From: Planctomycetota bacterium
GTDB lineage: Bacteria > Planctomycetota > UBA8742 > UBA2392
Length of the DNA: 64,000 nt
NCBI GenBank assembly: GCA_019636195.1
Contig: JAHBYA010000013.1
Location: 62,001 to 126,000, forward strand
Reading direction: 5' to 3'
In this document: piece by piece, positions 1 to 9,329 of the stretch
Layout of the letters: each line of letters begins with the position of its first letter
How positions within the stretch are numbered: position 1 is the first letter of the stretch
Position numbers and translations under genes: made by a program
The notes under the pieces: model-generated
The model's input: the letters and a program-made list of their open reading frames with translations, nothing else
Told to the model about the DNA's origin: nothing
The model's database searches: none

Positions 1-2
1 TG

Positions 3-23
3 CCCAAGAACTGGAAGCCCTGA
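3..23 (+). CDS. Possible 3' end of an upstream gene (partial)
   Basis: Seven codons open at the left edge read PKNWKP and then stop with TGA. They could be the C-terminus of a gene lying to the left, 85 bases before rpsP. Nothing about function can be read from so few residues, and chance is a fair alternative. Confidence 0.2.
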   Translation, partial: PKNWKP

Positions 24-108
24 CATCCTGCGACCCGGCCCTTGCGCCGCCCCCCGGGCGCCGCTACCCTTTCGCCCCCCGCACGTCGCGGGCGCCGGAG
101 AATGATGT

Positions 109-399
109 ATGGTTCGTATTCGACTTTCGCGCACAGGGCGCAAGCACTACCACACGTTTCGTATCGTCGCCGCGGAAACTACCATGCCCCGCGACGGCCG
201 TTTCATTGAAATCCTGGGCAGCTACGACCCCAACCTCAAAAGCGACGCCGAGAAAGTTAACCTCAAGAAAGAACGAGTGGAGTACTGGCTTGGCAAGGGC
301 GCTCAACCCACGAACACCGTCTGGTCCCTGCTGCGCAAGCAGGGCATCAACAAGGCCACAACCAAGGCCCTCCGCAAGCAGGCCGGCGCCTCGGCGTAA
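109..399 (+). CDS. rpsP: 30S ribosomal protein S16
   Basis: This encodes a 96-residue S16 protein, a component of the small ribosomal subunit needed for its assembly. It starts with the family signature MVRIRLSRTGRKH and contains the typical segments GRFIEILGSYDP and WLGKGAQPT. The length is normal for S16, with a short basic and Ala-rich tail. In many bacteria rpsP lies in an ffh-rpsP-rimM-trmD-rplS cluster. Here the next gene is an unrelated lipoprotein and ffh is 14 kb away on the same strand, so the cluster has been broken up. Confidence 0.97.
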   Translation: MVRIRLSRTGRKHYHTFRIVAAETTMPRDGRFIEILGSYDPNLKSDAEKVNLKKERVEYWLGKGAQPTNTVWSLLRKQGINKATTKALRKQAGASA

Positions 400-478
400 A
401 GCACTCGCAACCCCGGGCGGCTGCGACCGGCATGCCCCGGTCCCAGCCGCCCGCTTCATTGCAGCACTGATTCTCGCC

Positions 479-1369
479 ATGCTGTTTGCGGGTTGCTTCA
501 GCCCGCCCACCCGAGACCAGAAAGAAGACGAACGCATGGCCGCCAGCACCGCCGAGCTTTCGCCCCAGCCGCGCGGCAGCATCGACGCCGCCAAGGCGGC
601 CCCGGGCGACCCGCCGGCGCCCGGCCTGGACGAAGACGTACGCCGCCTGTCCGCGGAACGGCCCCTTGAGCGCATGCAGGCCGAAAACCGCCTGCGCGCG
701 GCGGGGCCTGCGGGCGCGCTGGCTGCGGCGCGTTTTCTGTCCACCGACGCCGCGCCATCGGCGCTGGTGGAAGCGGTGGTGTTCCTGGAAGACGTTGACC
801 TGTCCCCGATGGAGCACGACCAGCGCGAAGACGTGCGCGCCATGCTGGCCAACGCGCTGTCGCACGAATCCGCCCTGGTGCGCGCGCATGCCGCGCGGGC
901 GCTTCAGATCCAGGGCCCCGGCGCGCAACGCACGGCGTTTTTGCAGGCGATTGCCGACCCCGAACGCCGCGTGCGCTGGGCCGTGGTGCGGCGCTTCGGC
1001 GACGCGCCCGAAGAACTGGATGCAATCCAGCGCCAGATTCTGATCAGCCACCTGCAAGTCCGGCCGCGCGCGTCGTTTGACGCGCAGGATGTAAACAGTG
1101 ACGGCAGCCTGTCGCGCGCCGAGTTCACGGGCACCGACGCGTTATGGCGCATCATCAACACCGATGCCGACGACGCCATCAGCCTTGCGGAGTGGTCGGC
1201 CCCCTCGCCGTCGGGCGTGCGGGCGGACGTGATTGAACTGCTGCTGCGCATGCACGCAAAACTCACGCCGGGCCTTGAGCCCGCGGGCTATAACCCCTAC
1301 GCTCCGGCCAACGAGCAATTGAATGCCGCCGAACGCTGGAGAACCTGGAGCGAAAACCTGCCCAAGTAG
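479..1369 (+). CDS. Lipoprotein with HEAT-like repeats and an EF-hand pair
   Basis: This is a predicted envelope lipoprotein of about 296 residues. A hydrophobic stretch ends in a lipobox-like LFAGC. The start is uncertain: the ATG used here leaves a very short signal (Cys6), and the hydrophobic, Arg-containing stretch before it (reading from about 452) suggests a non-ATG start further upstream, still downstream of rpsP. Residues about 50-190 are Ala/Arg-rich helical repeats resembling HEAT repeats. Residues about 204-216 (DVNSDGSLSRAEF) fit the calcium-binding EF-hand loop well, and a second, weaker loop follows at about 227-239. The family is not recognised beyond these domains, and calcium binding is an inference. 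Confidence 0.7.
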   Translation: MLFAGCFSPPTRDQKEDERMAASTAELSPQPRGSIDAAKAAPGDPPAPGLDEDVRRLSAERPLERMQAENRLRAAGPAGALAAARFLSTDAAPSALVEAVVFLEDVDLSPMEHDQREDVRAMLANALSHESALVRAHAARALQIQGPGAQRTAFLQAIADPERRVRWAVVRRFGDAPEELDAIQRQILISHLQVRPRASFDAQDVNSDGSLSRAEFTGTDALWRIINTDADDAISLAEWSAPSPSGVRADVIELLLRMHAKLTPGLEPAGYNPYAPANEQLNAAERWRTWSENLPK

Positions 1370-1386
1370 CACCGACCGGAAGAACT

Positions 1387-2202
1387 ATGCCCACACTTCG
1401 TGACCTGCAAGCCAAGGCCCGCAAACTCTTCGCCAAGTGGAAGAACGAGTACGCCAAGGTCTTCGACAAGGACAAGCGCAGCCCCAGCAGCCACCTGTGC
1501 CTGACCATCCTGATGCGCAACAACAGCATCACCAACGCCCTGAAGGCCGAGGCCGCCCTCAAGGCGCGCTTCATTGACTGGAACGAAATCCGCGTCAGCC
1601 CCGTCGCCGAGGTGCAGGAAGTGCTGGAAGAAGCCGGCACCCCCAACGCCGAGCAAAAGGCCTACGCCCTGCGCCGCTTCTTGCGCGATCTGTTCGGCAA
1701 GTACACCAAGACCAACCTCTACTTCACCCTGATGGACATCCCCGAGGTCGTGCCCGTCATCGAGCCCGGCGACAAGACCGAACAGCCCGCCGTCAGCGAC
1801 GACGACGACGATGACGACGACGGCATGGTCACCCGCGAATCCGGCTTGCCACCGCACCCTGAGGTGCCGGGCTACGTCGATATGGTCAAAATCCTTGACC
1901 AGCCGGTGCCGCTGGACCCCAAACTGATCGTCGAAAAGAACGGCGTGCACATCTGCGGCATCACTTGGGACGACGCCGAGCGCGGCCCGTTTGCCGTGGT
2001 GTGGCGCGTGGCGGTGTCGGAAGGCTTCATTGAGCCTGAGTTTGAAGGCACAGAGGCGCTGGCCCGTATGCGCCAGATTCTGCCCGAGAAAGAGCGTGAC
2101 TGGTTCGCGTTTTACTCCATCCTGCACGCCGAGAACAACTGGGCCAAGATCAGCAAAAACAGCGACAAGCTGCGCGAAAAGTTCGTAAAGGCAAAAGCCT
2201 GA
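1387..2202 (+). CDS. Hypothetical protein with endonuclease III-like helical region
   Basis: This is a 271-residue soluble protein without a signal peptide. Residues about 35-125 (LCLTILMRNNSITNALKA, later AYALRRFLRDLF) resemble the first helical half of the HhH-GPD endonuclease III fold, but I see no helix-hairpin-helix with its Gly pair, no catalytic Lys/Asp and no Fe-S cysteines. A run of eight Asp residues near position 140 links this to a C-terminal domain of unknown type. If related to DNA glycosylases, it has lost the catalytic half. It sits 17 bases after the lipoprotein gene and 31 before sucD, so co-transcription is possible. Confidence 0.75.
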   Translation: MPTLRDLQAKARKLFAKWKNEYAKVFDKDKRSPSSHLCLTILMRNNSITNALKAEAALKARFIDWNEIRVSPVAEVQEVLEEAGTPNAEQKAYALRRFLRDLFGKYTKTNLYFTLMDIPEVVPVIEPGDKTEQPAVSDDDDDDDDGMVTRESGLPPHPEVPGYVDMVKILDQPVPLDPKLIVEKNGVHICGITWDDAERGPFAVVWRVAVSEGFIEPEFEGTEALARMRQILPEKERDWFAFYSILHAENNWAKISKNSDKLREKFVKAKA

Positions 2203-2233
2203 ACCCTGAAACCCTAACGGAAGTCCAGCCGCC

Positions 2234-3163
2234 ATGTCGATCTTCGTTTCCAAAGCCACGCGCGTGATCTGCCAGGGCATCACCGGCACCCACGGCGCGT
2301 TTCACACCGCGCGCTGCATTGAATACGGCACCAACTTTGTCGGCGGCGTCACGCCCGGCAAAGGCGGCCAAGCCTTCGACAAAGACCCCGCGGGCGCTGA
2401 AATCAAGCGCCCCGACGGCAGCACAGCCAGCATTCCCATCTTCAACACCGTCGCCGAGGCAATGGACAAGGTCGGCGTTGACGCCAGCATGATTTTTGTG
2501 CCGCCGGCGCTGGCCGCCGACGCGATTCTTGAGGCCGCCGACGCGGGCGTAAAGCTGGTGTGCTGCATCACCGAGGGCATACCCGTCCTTGACATGGTGC
2601 GCGTAAAGAAAGTTCTCGACCTGCGCTATCCCGGCACGCGGCTGGTCGGCCCCAACTGCCCCGGCGTGATTACGCCCGGCGAATGCAAAATCGGCATCAT
2701 GCCCGGCCACATTCACAAGCCCGGCCGCGTCGGCATTGTCAGCCGCAGCGGGACACTTACGTATGAGGCCGTGCACCAGGTGACGAACGCGGGCCTGGGC
2801 CAAAGCACCTGCGTCGGCATCGGCGGCGACCCCGTGAACGGCACCAACTTCATTGACTGCCTGCGCGCATTCAACGACGACCCCGGCACAGACGCGGTCA
2901 TCATGATCGGCGAAATCGGCGGCAACGCCGAAGAAATGGCCGCCCGCTGGGCCGCCGACCACATGCACAAGCCGGTGGCCGCTTTCATCGCGGGCCGCAC
3001 CGCGCCGCCCGGCAAGCGCATGGGCCACGCCGGAGCCATCATCAGCGGCGGCAAAGGCACAGCCGACGACAAAATGAAGGCGCTGCGCGAAGCCGGAATC
3101 ACAGTGGCGGAAAGCCCCGCCGACCTCGCGACCGCCCTGCAACACGCCATCGCCAACGCGTAG
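2234..3163 (+). CDS. sucD: Succinyl-CoA synthetase alpha subunit
   Basis: This 309-residue protein is the alpha subunit of succinate-CoA ligase, which interconverts succinyl-CoA and succinate with nucleotide phosphorylation in the TCA cycle. It has the N-terminal CoA-binding Rossmann domain ([14 protein letters not shown]), the [10 protein letters not shown] segment, the SRSGTLTYE motif and the phosphohistidine motif [10 protein letters not shown] (His265). The beta subunit gene sucC, normally directly upstream, is not in the window; the upstream neighbour is unrelated. The beta subunit must be encoded elsewhere if the enzyme is functional. Confidence 0.95.
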   Translation: MSIFVSKATRVICQGITGTHGAFHTARCIEYGTNFVGGVTPGKGGQAFDKDPAGAEIKRPDGSTASIPIFNTVAEAMDKVGVDASMIFVPPALAADAILEAADAGVKLVCCITEGIPVLDMVRVKKVLDLRYPGTRLVGPNCPGVITPGECKIGIMPGHIHKPGRVGIVSRSGTLTYEAVHQVTNAGLGQSTCVGIGGDPVNGTNFIDCLRAFNDDPGTDAVIMIGEIGGNAEEMAARWAADHMHKPVAAFIAGRTAPPGKRMGHAGAIISGGKGTADDKMKALREAGITVAESPADLATALQHAIANA

Positions 3164-3271
3164 GGCGTTCCTGCGCTGGCCATGTCCCATGAACAGGTCC
3201 GCGCGGCTTTTGTCGTTGACGCTGCATTGCACCCGGCAATACTGTTGAACGCCGGTGTCTAAAGGGCAGTC

Positions 3272-4837
3272 ATGCGCTTTGGTTTGCTTCTTCTGGTATG
3301 CATGCTGGCGGGGTGCGGCGAATCATCGGACGGCGGCGGCGGATCGCCGAAATCACCCGGCGGCGGCGGACCAGCGCCCCTTGCGATTTCAACTATCACA
3401 CTTGCGGACGGCCTGCTGAACCAGACTTACCTTGCAACTCTCCAGGCAACGGGCGGGGTTGTGCCTTACGCGTGGTCGCTGGTCTCAGGAACCTTGCCGA
3501 CCGGAGTGTCTCTGGCCGGGGTTGGTGACCTTTCGGGCGTGCCCACGCAATCCGGCACATTCGGGTTTGTTGTGCAGGTCCAAGACAACGCCGGGGCTGT
3601 TGCCACCGCAGGCCTGAGTCTTTCGGTGCTGGCGACGCCGCCGTCCGTACCGATGGTCACTGCCATCAGTCCGACTTCGGGTCTCAACGATCGCGCCGTG
3701 AACATCACACTTACGGGCAGCGGCTTCAGCGGGGCCACGCAGGCTGTGCTCAATGATCCCGCGGGCACGGTGCTTGCCGGGCTGAACGTCCTGAGCGCTA
3801 GCACCATTACCGCCAGCGTGCCCGCCGAAATCGCGGCCGGCAGCTGGACGATCACCGTGACGGCCCCGTCCGGCACCAGCGCGCCCTCGCCCGCGTACAC
3901 GGCGCGCAACATGACCGACCCTGACGCCGCCGGCGCCTTTGCCGTGGGCTACCTGGACGCGAACATGCCCGGCGCAAGCGGCGACACACCGGCTGTGCGC
4001 ATCTACTACCCGGCCGATTCCGCCGGCCTGAACACGCCGCCCAGCACCCTGGGCGCGCCATATCCTTGCGTGGTGTACAACCACGGGTTCAAGCCGCCGG
4101 TCTTTGCGGGCGGCATTGACTACAAGGCAAACACGTTCATCGCGGCCCCGCTGGCTGGTATCGGATACGTGATCATCTGCATTGACCAGGCGCCCAACAA
4201 CGTCTTGTTCGGCGGCGGCGCCACGGCGCAGGCAAACAGCCAGCGCGACGCCGATGACGCGCGCGCCGCAATCGATTATCTGGCGTCGCTGAATGCCAAT
4301 CCGTCCAGCCCGCTGTACTCGCTGCTTGATACTTCGCGGGTGGGCATTGCCGGGCACTCCCGCGGCGGCGTAGCGTCCGTCATCGCCGCCAGCGACGAGC
4401 GCGCGGCACTTGGCGCGGGCGCGCGCATCAAGGCAATTGCCGTCATGGGCCCGCCCAGCACGGACTCACAGCAAAGCGGCGCGCCGATCAACTTTGGCAA
4501 TTTCGACGGCATTCCGGCGCTTTGTATCGGCGCGACGGAAGACGCCATTGCGCCGTACAGCCAGCAGCTTGACATCTACGGGTTGGCGACCACACCGGCG
4601 CTTGCCTTTGAGATTGTGGGCGGCAATCACAGTCAATACAAGGACAGCGCCACGTTGCTTGTGGGTGACAACGCTGCAACCATCAGCGTTCAGACGCAGC
4701 AAGCCGTCTGTCGGCGATACATCGCGGCGTGGTTCAATCGGCATGTGAAGGGCCTGAACGTTTCGACGGCACCTTACGTTGCCGGAGGATCACTGTTCAA
4801 CGGCGACTCACGCATTCAAAACCGGCATTCCAAGTGA
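3272..4837 (+). CDS. Lipoprotein: Ig-like + IPT/TIG + alpha/beta-hydrolase
   Basis: This is a 521-residue predicted secreted lipoprotein; the signal ends in LAGCGES with Cys15. After a Gly-rich linker, residues about 35-117 look like a putative-Ig (He_PIG) domain (LPTGVSLAGVGDLSG). Residues about 126-210 look like an IPT/TIG domain (ISPTSGLNDRAVNITLTGSGF). From about 220 to the end is an alpha/beta-hydrolase resembling PAF-acetylhydrolase or chlorophyllase-like enzymes. Its nucleophile elbow is GHSRGG with Ser363, and a late GGNHSQY supplies a likely catalytic His. It is probably a cell-surface esterase; the substrate cannot be told from sequence. Confidence 0.88.
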   Translation: MRFGLLLLVCMLAGCGESSDGGGGSPKSPGGGGPAPLAISTITLADGLLNQTYLATLQATGGVVPYAWSLVSGTLPTGVSLAGVGDLSGVPTQSGTFGFVVQVQDNAGAVATAGLSLSVLATPPSVPMVTAISPTSGLNDRAVNITLTGSGFSGATQAVLNDPAGTVLAGLNVLSASTITASVPAEIAAGSWTITVTAPSGTSAPSPAYTARNMTDPDAAGAFAVGYLDANMPGASGDTPAVRIYYPADSAGLNTPPSTLGAPYPCVVYNHGFKPPVFAGGIDYKANTFIAAPLAGIGYVIICIDQAPNNVLFGGGATAQANSQRDADDARAAIDYLASLNANPSSPLYSLLDTSRVGIAGHSRGGVASVIAASDERAALGAGARIKAIAVMGPPSTDSQQSGAPINFGNFDGIPALCIGATEDAIAPYSQQLDIYGLATTPALAFEIVGGNHSQYKDSATLLVGDNAATISVQTQQAVCRRYIAAWFNRHVKGLNVSTAPYVAGGSLFNGDSRIQNRHSK

Positions 4838-4856
4838 CCGGTGCCTGTGCCGGCGT

Positions 4857-6647
4857 TCATGCGGTGCCGGCCTGTGATTCCGTGCGCCACTTGAACGGGG
4901 CCGCGCCGCACTTGGGGCAGGCTTTGGTCTTATCGAGCACTTCTTGACGGGTCAAGATGCCGACTTTGCAGGCGTCGCAGCGCACCTTCAGGTTCACGCG
5001 CGTCAGCATGGCTTCTTTGTTCACGGGCCCCGAGGACTTCACTCCCCGTGCGCCCATGGTCATGGTGTTGCCCGTGCCGGGCTGGCTTGACTCGGTTTCC
5101 GCCTCCGCAAGCTGCTGTTGCCGCTGCTCCGGCATAAGGCCTGCCCGGTCGGCCAGTTGCTCGTACTCAGGCATATAGCGCGCGTCCAGCGCTGCCGCCT
5201 GCGCCAGTTTGCGCAGCGCCGCGCTGACCATGCCGCGCCGGTCAGCGTCGCGGCCTTTGTCGGCAAGTTTGCGTGAGCTTTCGATACGCTCCTTGCTGCG
5301 CGCAAGGTTTTCGCGCACCCACGGAAACCACTCGTTGGCGGGGCCCAACTGCTCGCTGCTGCGGGTCAGGATGAACTCAAGCTCGGTCAGTTCCTCGGTG
5401 GCTTCGCGCAGCAGGTGTGCTTCCAGGGCGCGCCTTGCCCGGTCGCGGTGTGCCAGTGCCGCGCCCGCGATATAGACATTCGCGTGGCACGAAGTGCATT
5501 GGCGCATGCCCACGCGCCGGCGGCCGCCGCACAGCGCGCAGGTGGTGTCCAGGCTGGCGCCGCACTTGACGCACTTGCGCGCCTCAATGGTGTTGTCGGC
5601 CCCGCAATCGGGACAGGCCAGCTCATTGAAATCCTGCTTCGGCGGCGCGGGCACGGTCGGCGACTTGTCCAGCGGGATGTTGCGGACAACATCCAGCATG
5701 TCGGCCAGCGCCTGGTACCGGTCTTTGGGGTCAGGCTCGCAGGCTTTGCCGACCACGAACTGCCAATGCAGCGGCAGCTTTGAAAGCAGAAGCGGCACGG
5801 GCCGGTTGCCGGTCAGCATCTCGTACAGCATCGCCCCGATCGCGTAAATGTCGGCGCGGTGATCGACTGACTTCGCGTCAACCTTCTGCTCGGGCGCCGC
5901 GTAATCCGGCGTGCCGAGAAACCAGCCGGTCTGCGACATCTCGCTGTCGGTTCCCTCGCGCGCCAGCCCGAAGTCCAGAAGCTTGGGTACGCCGCGCGTA
6001 TCGATCATGACGTTGGCAGGCTTGATGTCGCGGTGGGTCACGCCCTTCTCGTGCGCGTGGATCACACCCGCGCAAATGCCCTCCAACACGCCCGCAACCT
6101 GCGCAGCCGGCAGCGCCCCGCGCCGTGAAAGGCGGGCGGCGAGGGTTTCGCCCTCGACGTACTCCATCACCAGAAACGGGCCGTCGGCGTCGCGGCCGAA
6201 GTCGTGCACCGTCACGATGTTCGGGTGCTGCATGCGCGCGACGCTTTGGGCCTCGCGGGTAAAGCGCTGCCACGCGTTCTCGCTGTCGCCAACCTGGCGC
6301 ACGCGCTTCAGCGCCACCACGCGCCCGAGGTTGCGGTCAAGCGCCCGATGCACGGCGCCCATGCCGCCGCGGCCGATGATCTCAAGCAGCTCGTAGCGCC
6401 TTTCGGCGCCGGCAAAGCCCAGCTTCTGCGGCTTGGGCGCCTGGGGCGCGCGCTCGGCTTTCGGCTCGGGCTCGGTCGTCGGCTTCGGCGTTTCCGCGGG
6501 CGGCGTGATCGCCAGCAGCGTGCCGCTGTCAGGCTGATCCGCCTCGGTCGCCGCTGGTTCTGTGCCGGGTTCGGCAAACGTGAAGCCGCAACGGTAACAG
6601 AACCGCGCGTCGCCGGGGTTTTCAGTCTTGCACTGCGGGCAATCCAT
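4857..6647 (-). CDS. Ser/Thr protein kinase with several zinc ribbons
   Basis: This is a 596-residue cytoplasmic Hanks-type kinase with no membrane segment. Residues 3-20 form a zinc ribbon (CPQC...CYRC). The kinase domain spans about 80-335 with glycine loop GRGGMGAVHRAL, VALKRV lysine, catalytic HRDIKPANVMID, DFGLAR and GTPDYAAPEQ. A middle block (about 350-400) has CPDC, CVKC, CALCGG and CTSC pairs, i.e. two to three more ribbons. A helical stretch follows, and the C-terminus carries another ribbon (CDACKVG...CPKCG). All catalytic residues are present, so it should be active. It is convergent with the lipoprotein gene and divergent from the next gene. Its targets are unknown. Confidence 0.93.
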   Translation of the reverse strand: MDCPQCKTENPGDARFCYRCGFTFAEPGTEPAATEADQPDSGTLLAITPPAETPKPTTEPEPKAERAPQAPKPQKLGFAGAERRYELLEIIGRGGMGAVHRALDRNLGRVVALKRVRQVGDSENAWQRFTREAQSVARMQHPNIVTVHDFGRDADGPFLVMEYVEGETLAARLSRRGALPAAQVAGVLEGICAGVIHAHEKGVTHRDIKPANVMIDTRGVPKLLDFGLAREGTDSEMSQTGWFLGTPDYAAPEQKVDAKSVDHRADIYAIGAMLYEMLTGNRPVPLLLSKLPLHWQFVVGKACEPDPKDRYQALADMLDVVRNIPLDKSPTVPAPPKQDFNELACPDCGADNTIEARKCVKCGASLDTTCALCGGRRRVGMRQCTSCHANVYIAGAALAHRDRARRALEAHLLREATEELTELEFILTRSSEQLGPANEWFPWVRENLARSKERIESSRKLADKGRDADRRGMVSAALRKLAQAAALDARYMPEYEQLADRAGLMPEQRQQQLAEAETESSQPGTGNTMTMGARGVKSSGPVNKEAMLTRVNLKVRCDACKVGILTRQEVLDKTKACPKCGAAPFKWRTESQAGTA

Positions 6648-6801
6648 GATGCGGCAATGTTAGCGACCGGCACGGCATCGCGACAGCCGGTCTTTGCGGA
6701 TGTTGCACGCCGCGACAAGCCATTGCCAACACACCAAGCCACCGCGCCACGAACGTTGGCGCGGCCAGGCACGCCGTTACACTGGCTGCCGGAGAAATGA
6801 C

Positions 6802-7956
6802 ATGCGCAAGTGGATGCTGATTGCGGCTGTGCTTGCCTTTGTGGTGGCGCCCGCGCTGGCCAAGGACGACGCCAGGCCCCAGCCGCGCGTGACCGGCAAG
6901 GCCGAGCTGCGCAAACTTGAGAAGGAACGTAAAGACAAGCTCAAAGAGCGCGAACAGCGCGCCAAGAAGAACGCCAAGGCCAACGCCGAGCTTGGCAAAA
7001 AGCTCGAAGCCGTCATGGAACGCTGGAAAGACAAGGGCTTTGAAGGTGCATTGCTGGTCGCCAAAGACGGCAAGCCGATCCTGCGCAAGGGCTTCGGAAT
7101 GGCCGACCGTGAGGCCAGGCGCGCCAACGCCCCCGACACGCTGTACGACATCGGCAGCATTACCAAGATGTTCACGGCGGCGGCTGTGCTGCGGCTTGAG
7201 CAGGACGGCAAACTGGCGCTTCAAGACACGGTCGGCAAGTGGTTTCCGTTCGCGCCCGAAGACAAGAAGGCGATTACACTGAAGCAGCTTTTGAGCCACA
7301 GCAGCGGCCTGTCAATGATGTACGACGAAGAGGTTGACGGCCAGAGCCGCGACAACACGGTCAAGGGCCTGCTCGGCATCAAGCTCAGCACGCCGCCCGG
7401 CACGCAGTTCGAGTACAGCAACGCCAACTACTACATCGCGGGCGCAGTGGTCGAGGTAGCAAGCGGCATGAAGTACGAAGATTACATGTACAAGCACGTC
7501 ATCGACGCGCTGGGCCTGAAGGGCTCGGCGTTCTGCGGCAGCGACCGGCTTGACGACAAGCGCACAGCCATGCGCTACGAAGACGGCAAGCTGCGCGGCA
7601 CTGTAACGGACTGGCCGTATTCGTGGCACCAGCGCGGCGTGGGCTACCTTGTGATGACGGTCGATGAGATGCAGAAGTTTTCGGACGCGGTTGAGTACAG
7701 CGAATTTCTGGACGAAGAAGGCAAGCGCCAGTGGCTTGAGGTCGTGCTTGAGCCCTACGCGCTGGGCTGGTTTGTCGAGACGCGCAAAGGCCGCAAGGTG
7801 CAGTACCACGGCGGCGCCAGCCCGGGCGCGTGGGCGTACTTCGCGCGCTACCCGGATGACGACATCATGTATGTGTTCTTCGGCAACACCAGCGAACAGG
7901 GCAAGCGCATGGACCTTGAACTCGCTGTGGACATTGAAGCGGCGCTTTTCGGGTGA
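6802..7956 (+). CDS. Secreted serine hydrolase, beta-lactamase/S12 family
   Basis: This 384-residue protein has a cleavable signal peptide (MRKWMLIAAVLAFVVAPALA). The start is chosen because GGAG lies 7 bases upstream of the ATG. A highly charged Lys/Glu helix (about 35-75) precedes a class-C beta-lactamase-like domain. The domain has the SxxK motif as SITK (Ser119, Lys122), the YxN motif as YSN (Tyr205) and a HGG motif near His336 in place of KTG. Such proteins are usually peptidases or esterases rather than antibiotic-resistance enzymes, and I make no claim of resistance. It acts outside the cytoplasm. Confidence 0.9.
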   Translation: MRKWMLIAAVLAFVVAPALAKDDARPQPRVTGKAELRKLEKERKDKLKEREQRAKKNAKANAELGKKLEAVMERWKDKGFEGALLVAKDGKPILRKGFGMADREARRANAPDTLYDIGSITKMFTAAAVLRLEQDGKLALQDTVGKWFPFAPEDKKAITLKQLLSHSSGLSMMYDEEVDGQSRDNTVKGLLGIKLSTPPGTQFEYSNANYYIAGAVVEVASGMKYEDYMYKHVIDALGLKGSAFCGSDRLDDKRTAMRYEDGKLRGTVTDWPYSWHQRGVGYLVMTVDEMQKFSDAVEYSEFLDEEGKRQWLEVVLEPYALGWFVETRKGRKVQYHGGASPGAWAYFARYPDDDIMYVFFGNTSEQGKRMDLELAVDIEAALFG

Positions 7957-9015
7957 CTAGGCGTGCAGGGCAAGGAACTCTGCCAGTGCCGGTTCACGTT
8001 GCGGCACTCCATTGAGCTCGTGGCGGCGGCGCGACACGGCTGCATATACCTGCCGGCGCGCGCGGTTGATGCCGCCAATCGGCCTGTGCTCCGCCAGGCA
8101 GCGCCACGGGTTGAAAGACAGGTGCTCGCAGAATGCCATCAGCTCCTGTGTGTCAGGCCGCTGCACGGGCAGTCGCAGCGTTGCCAGCTTGCGCGGCGGC
8201 GACTTTGCGGCGTCCCAGGGCTGCGTGGGATCCTCGATCGGCATGGTTGCCGGATCAGTCTGCAACTGGGCCATGAAGTCAAAGCTGGCTTCGGCGCCGC
8301 CCAGTTGCATGGCCAGCGCATGGCGCAACTTGTCGGGCGAGTTGACCGCCGTGAACTTTGGAAGCTTGCCCAAGTCGGGCACAGCACTCCAGCGCGCCGC
8401 GTGGGGCCCAAGGCGATAGGGCGTCGTGCTGTGAAACGTGGTCGCAAGCGGGGTTTGCGGCTTGCTGCTGACGGTGCGCTTTAGAATCTCCAGTTCTGTG
8501 GGCCGGCTGCGCAGGAAGCTGAAGTACACCAGCCCCAGCTCAATGGCAAAGCGCGGCGCAAAGAACATCAACTTCGGAACGACTGACGCCTTGGCTTTCA
8601 GCAGCGCATCGAACAACCCAACGTAATCGGCAACGTCGCGGATAAAGAACAGCGGCTGATCCAGCAGGATGAAGTCGTGGGTGTCGGAAGGCTCCAGCAG
8701 CTTGTCGCCGGCTACATCGAAAAGCTTGATTGCCATGCCGTGGGCGTCGCCCTTGCGGTCGTCGCGCTGCTCGCCGTTGGAAAAGCGTATCAGGGCCTTG
8801 TAGGTGCGCGCCTCGGCAAACAGGCCGTGGCGCAGCTCGGCGGGCAGGTCAGGCTCAACCACAAAGTCGGCCAGCACGCAACCATGATGCTTGGCGTGCT
8901 GCCCCCGCCGCACCGGCCGCTCACGCTCGTTCAGCAAGGCCAGGTTCTGCTCCACCAGCCGCGCAATTAGCACGGCTTCATCGGCGGGAATTGTCTCTGC
9001 GGCGGGATCAGGCAT
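7957..9015 (-). CDS. Catalase-family heme protein
   Basis: This is a 352-residue protein of the short catalase-like family. The start MPDPAAET is chosen over upstream possibilities that have no family similarity. Catalase-like landmarks are RRGQHAKHHGCVLADF, holding the distal His, FSNGEQRDDRKGDAHGMAIKLF, and LDQPLFFIRDVADYV. The distal region deviates from the usual HAKGxGAxGxF. A TPYRLGP segment is a candidate for the proximal Tyr heme ligand. These shorter homologues often have peroxidase or unknown activity, so true catalase activity is not assured. It converges with the serine hydrolase gene. Confidence 0.85.
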   Translation of the reverse strand: MPDPAAETIPADEAVLIARLVEQNLALLNERERPVRRGQHAKHHGCVLADFVVEPDLPAELRHGLFAEARTYKALIRFSNGEQRDDRKGDAHGMAIKLFDVAGDKLLEPSDTHDFILLDQPLFFIRDVADYVGLFDALLKAKASVVPKLMFFAPRFAIELGLVYFSFLRSRPTELEILKRTVSSKPQTPLATTFHSTTPYRLGPHAARWSAVPDLGKLPKFTAVNSPDKLRHALAMQLGGAEASFDFMAQLQTDPATMPIEDPTQPWDAAKSPPRKLATLRLPVQRPDTQELMAFCEHLSFNPWRCLAEHRPIGGINRARRQVYAAVSRRRHELNGVPQREPALAEFLALHA

Positions 9016-9149
9016 GCGCTCAGCATAGCTGCCCTGCGCACGCAACGTCCATGCGCAGGAATGAATGCGGTAGAAGGCACGGTACAAGTTCCCTGCAGTC
9101 CAGCCCTGACACCGGAGGCCGGTCAATGCCATGCGGCTTTGAACAGAAG

Positions 9150-9191
9150 CCCCGGCAGCAATGCCGGGGGTCGCGGCGCGGTTGCCGCGAC
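9150..9191. terminator. Two adjacent strong hairpins
   Basis: CCCCGGCA (9150-9157) pairs with TGCCGGGG (9162-9169) across a GCAA tetraloop. Immediately after, GTCGCGGC (9170-9177) pairs with GCCGCGAC (9184-9191). They lie in the 314-base gap between the catalase-like gene start and the end of the TPR pseudogene. No T-tract follows on either strand, so rho-independent termination is uncertain; a structured leader or small RNA is an alternative. The rest of the gap shows no gene. Confidence 0.5.
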
Positions 9192-9329
9192 AGGTTGTAC
9201 CGCTGCGCGGCACTCCCCGCTTTGTGGCCGAGGCTGTTGTTTCGCAGTGAGGCCTTGTTCGCATCGCATTGGGTGGCCGATAGTGTCCGACGGATTCTGA
9301 CGCAACCCGACAAGTCCTGTGTCGGCGCG

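Noticed and set aside
1798..1823. The run of GAC/GAT codons as a possible mobile repeat
   Set aside because: It simply encodes a poly-Asp linker within a gene, and no flanking repeat is seen.
6802..7956. Antibiotic-resistance beta-lactamase
   Set aside because: SxxK and YxN are shared by many S12 peptidases and esterases; nothing here shows antibiotic hydrolysis.
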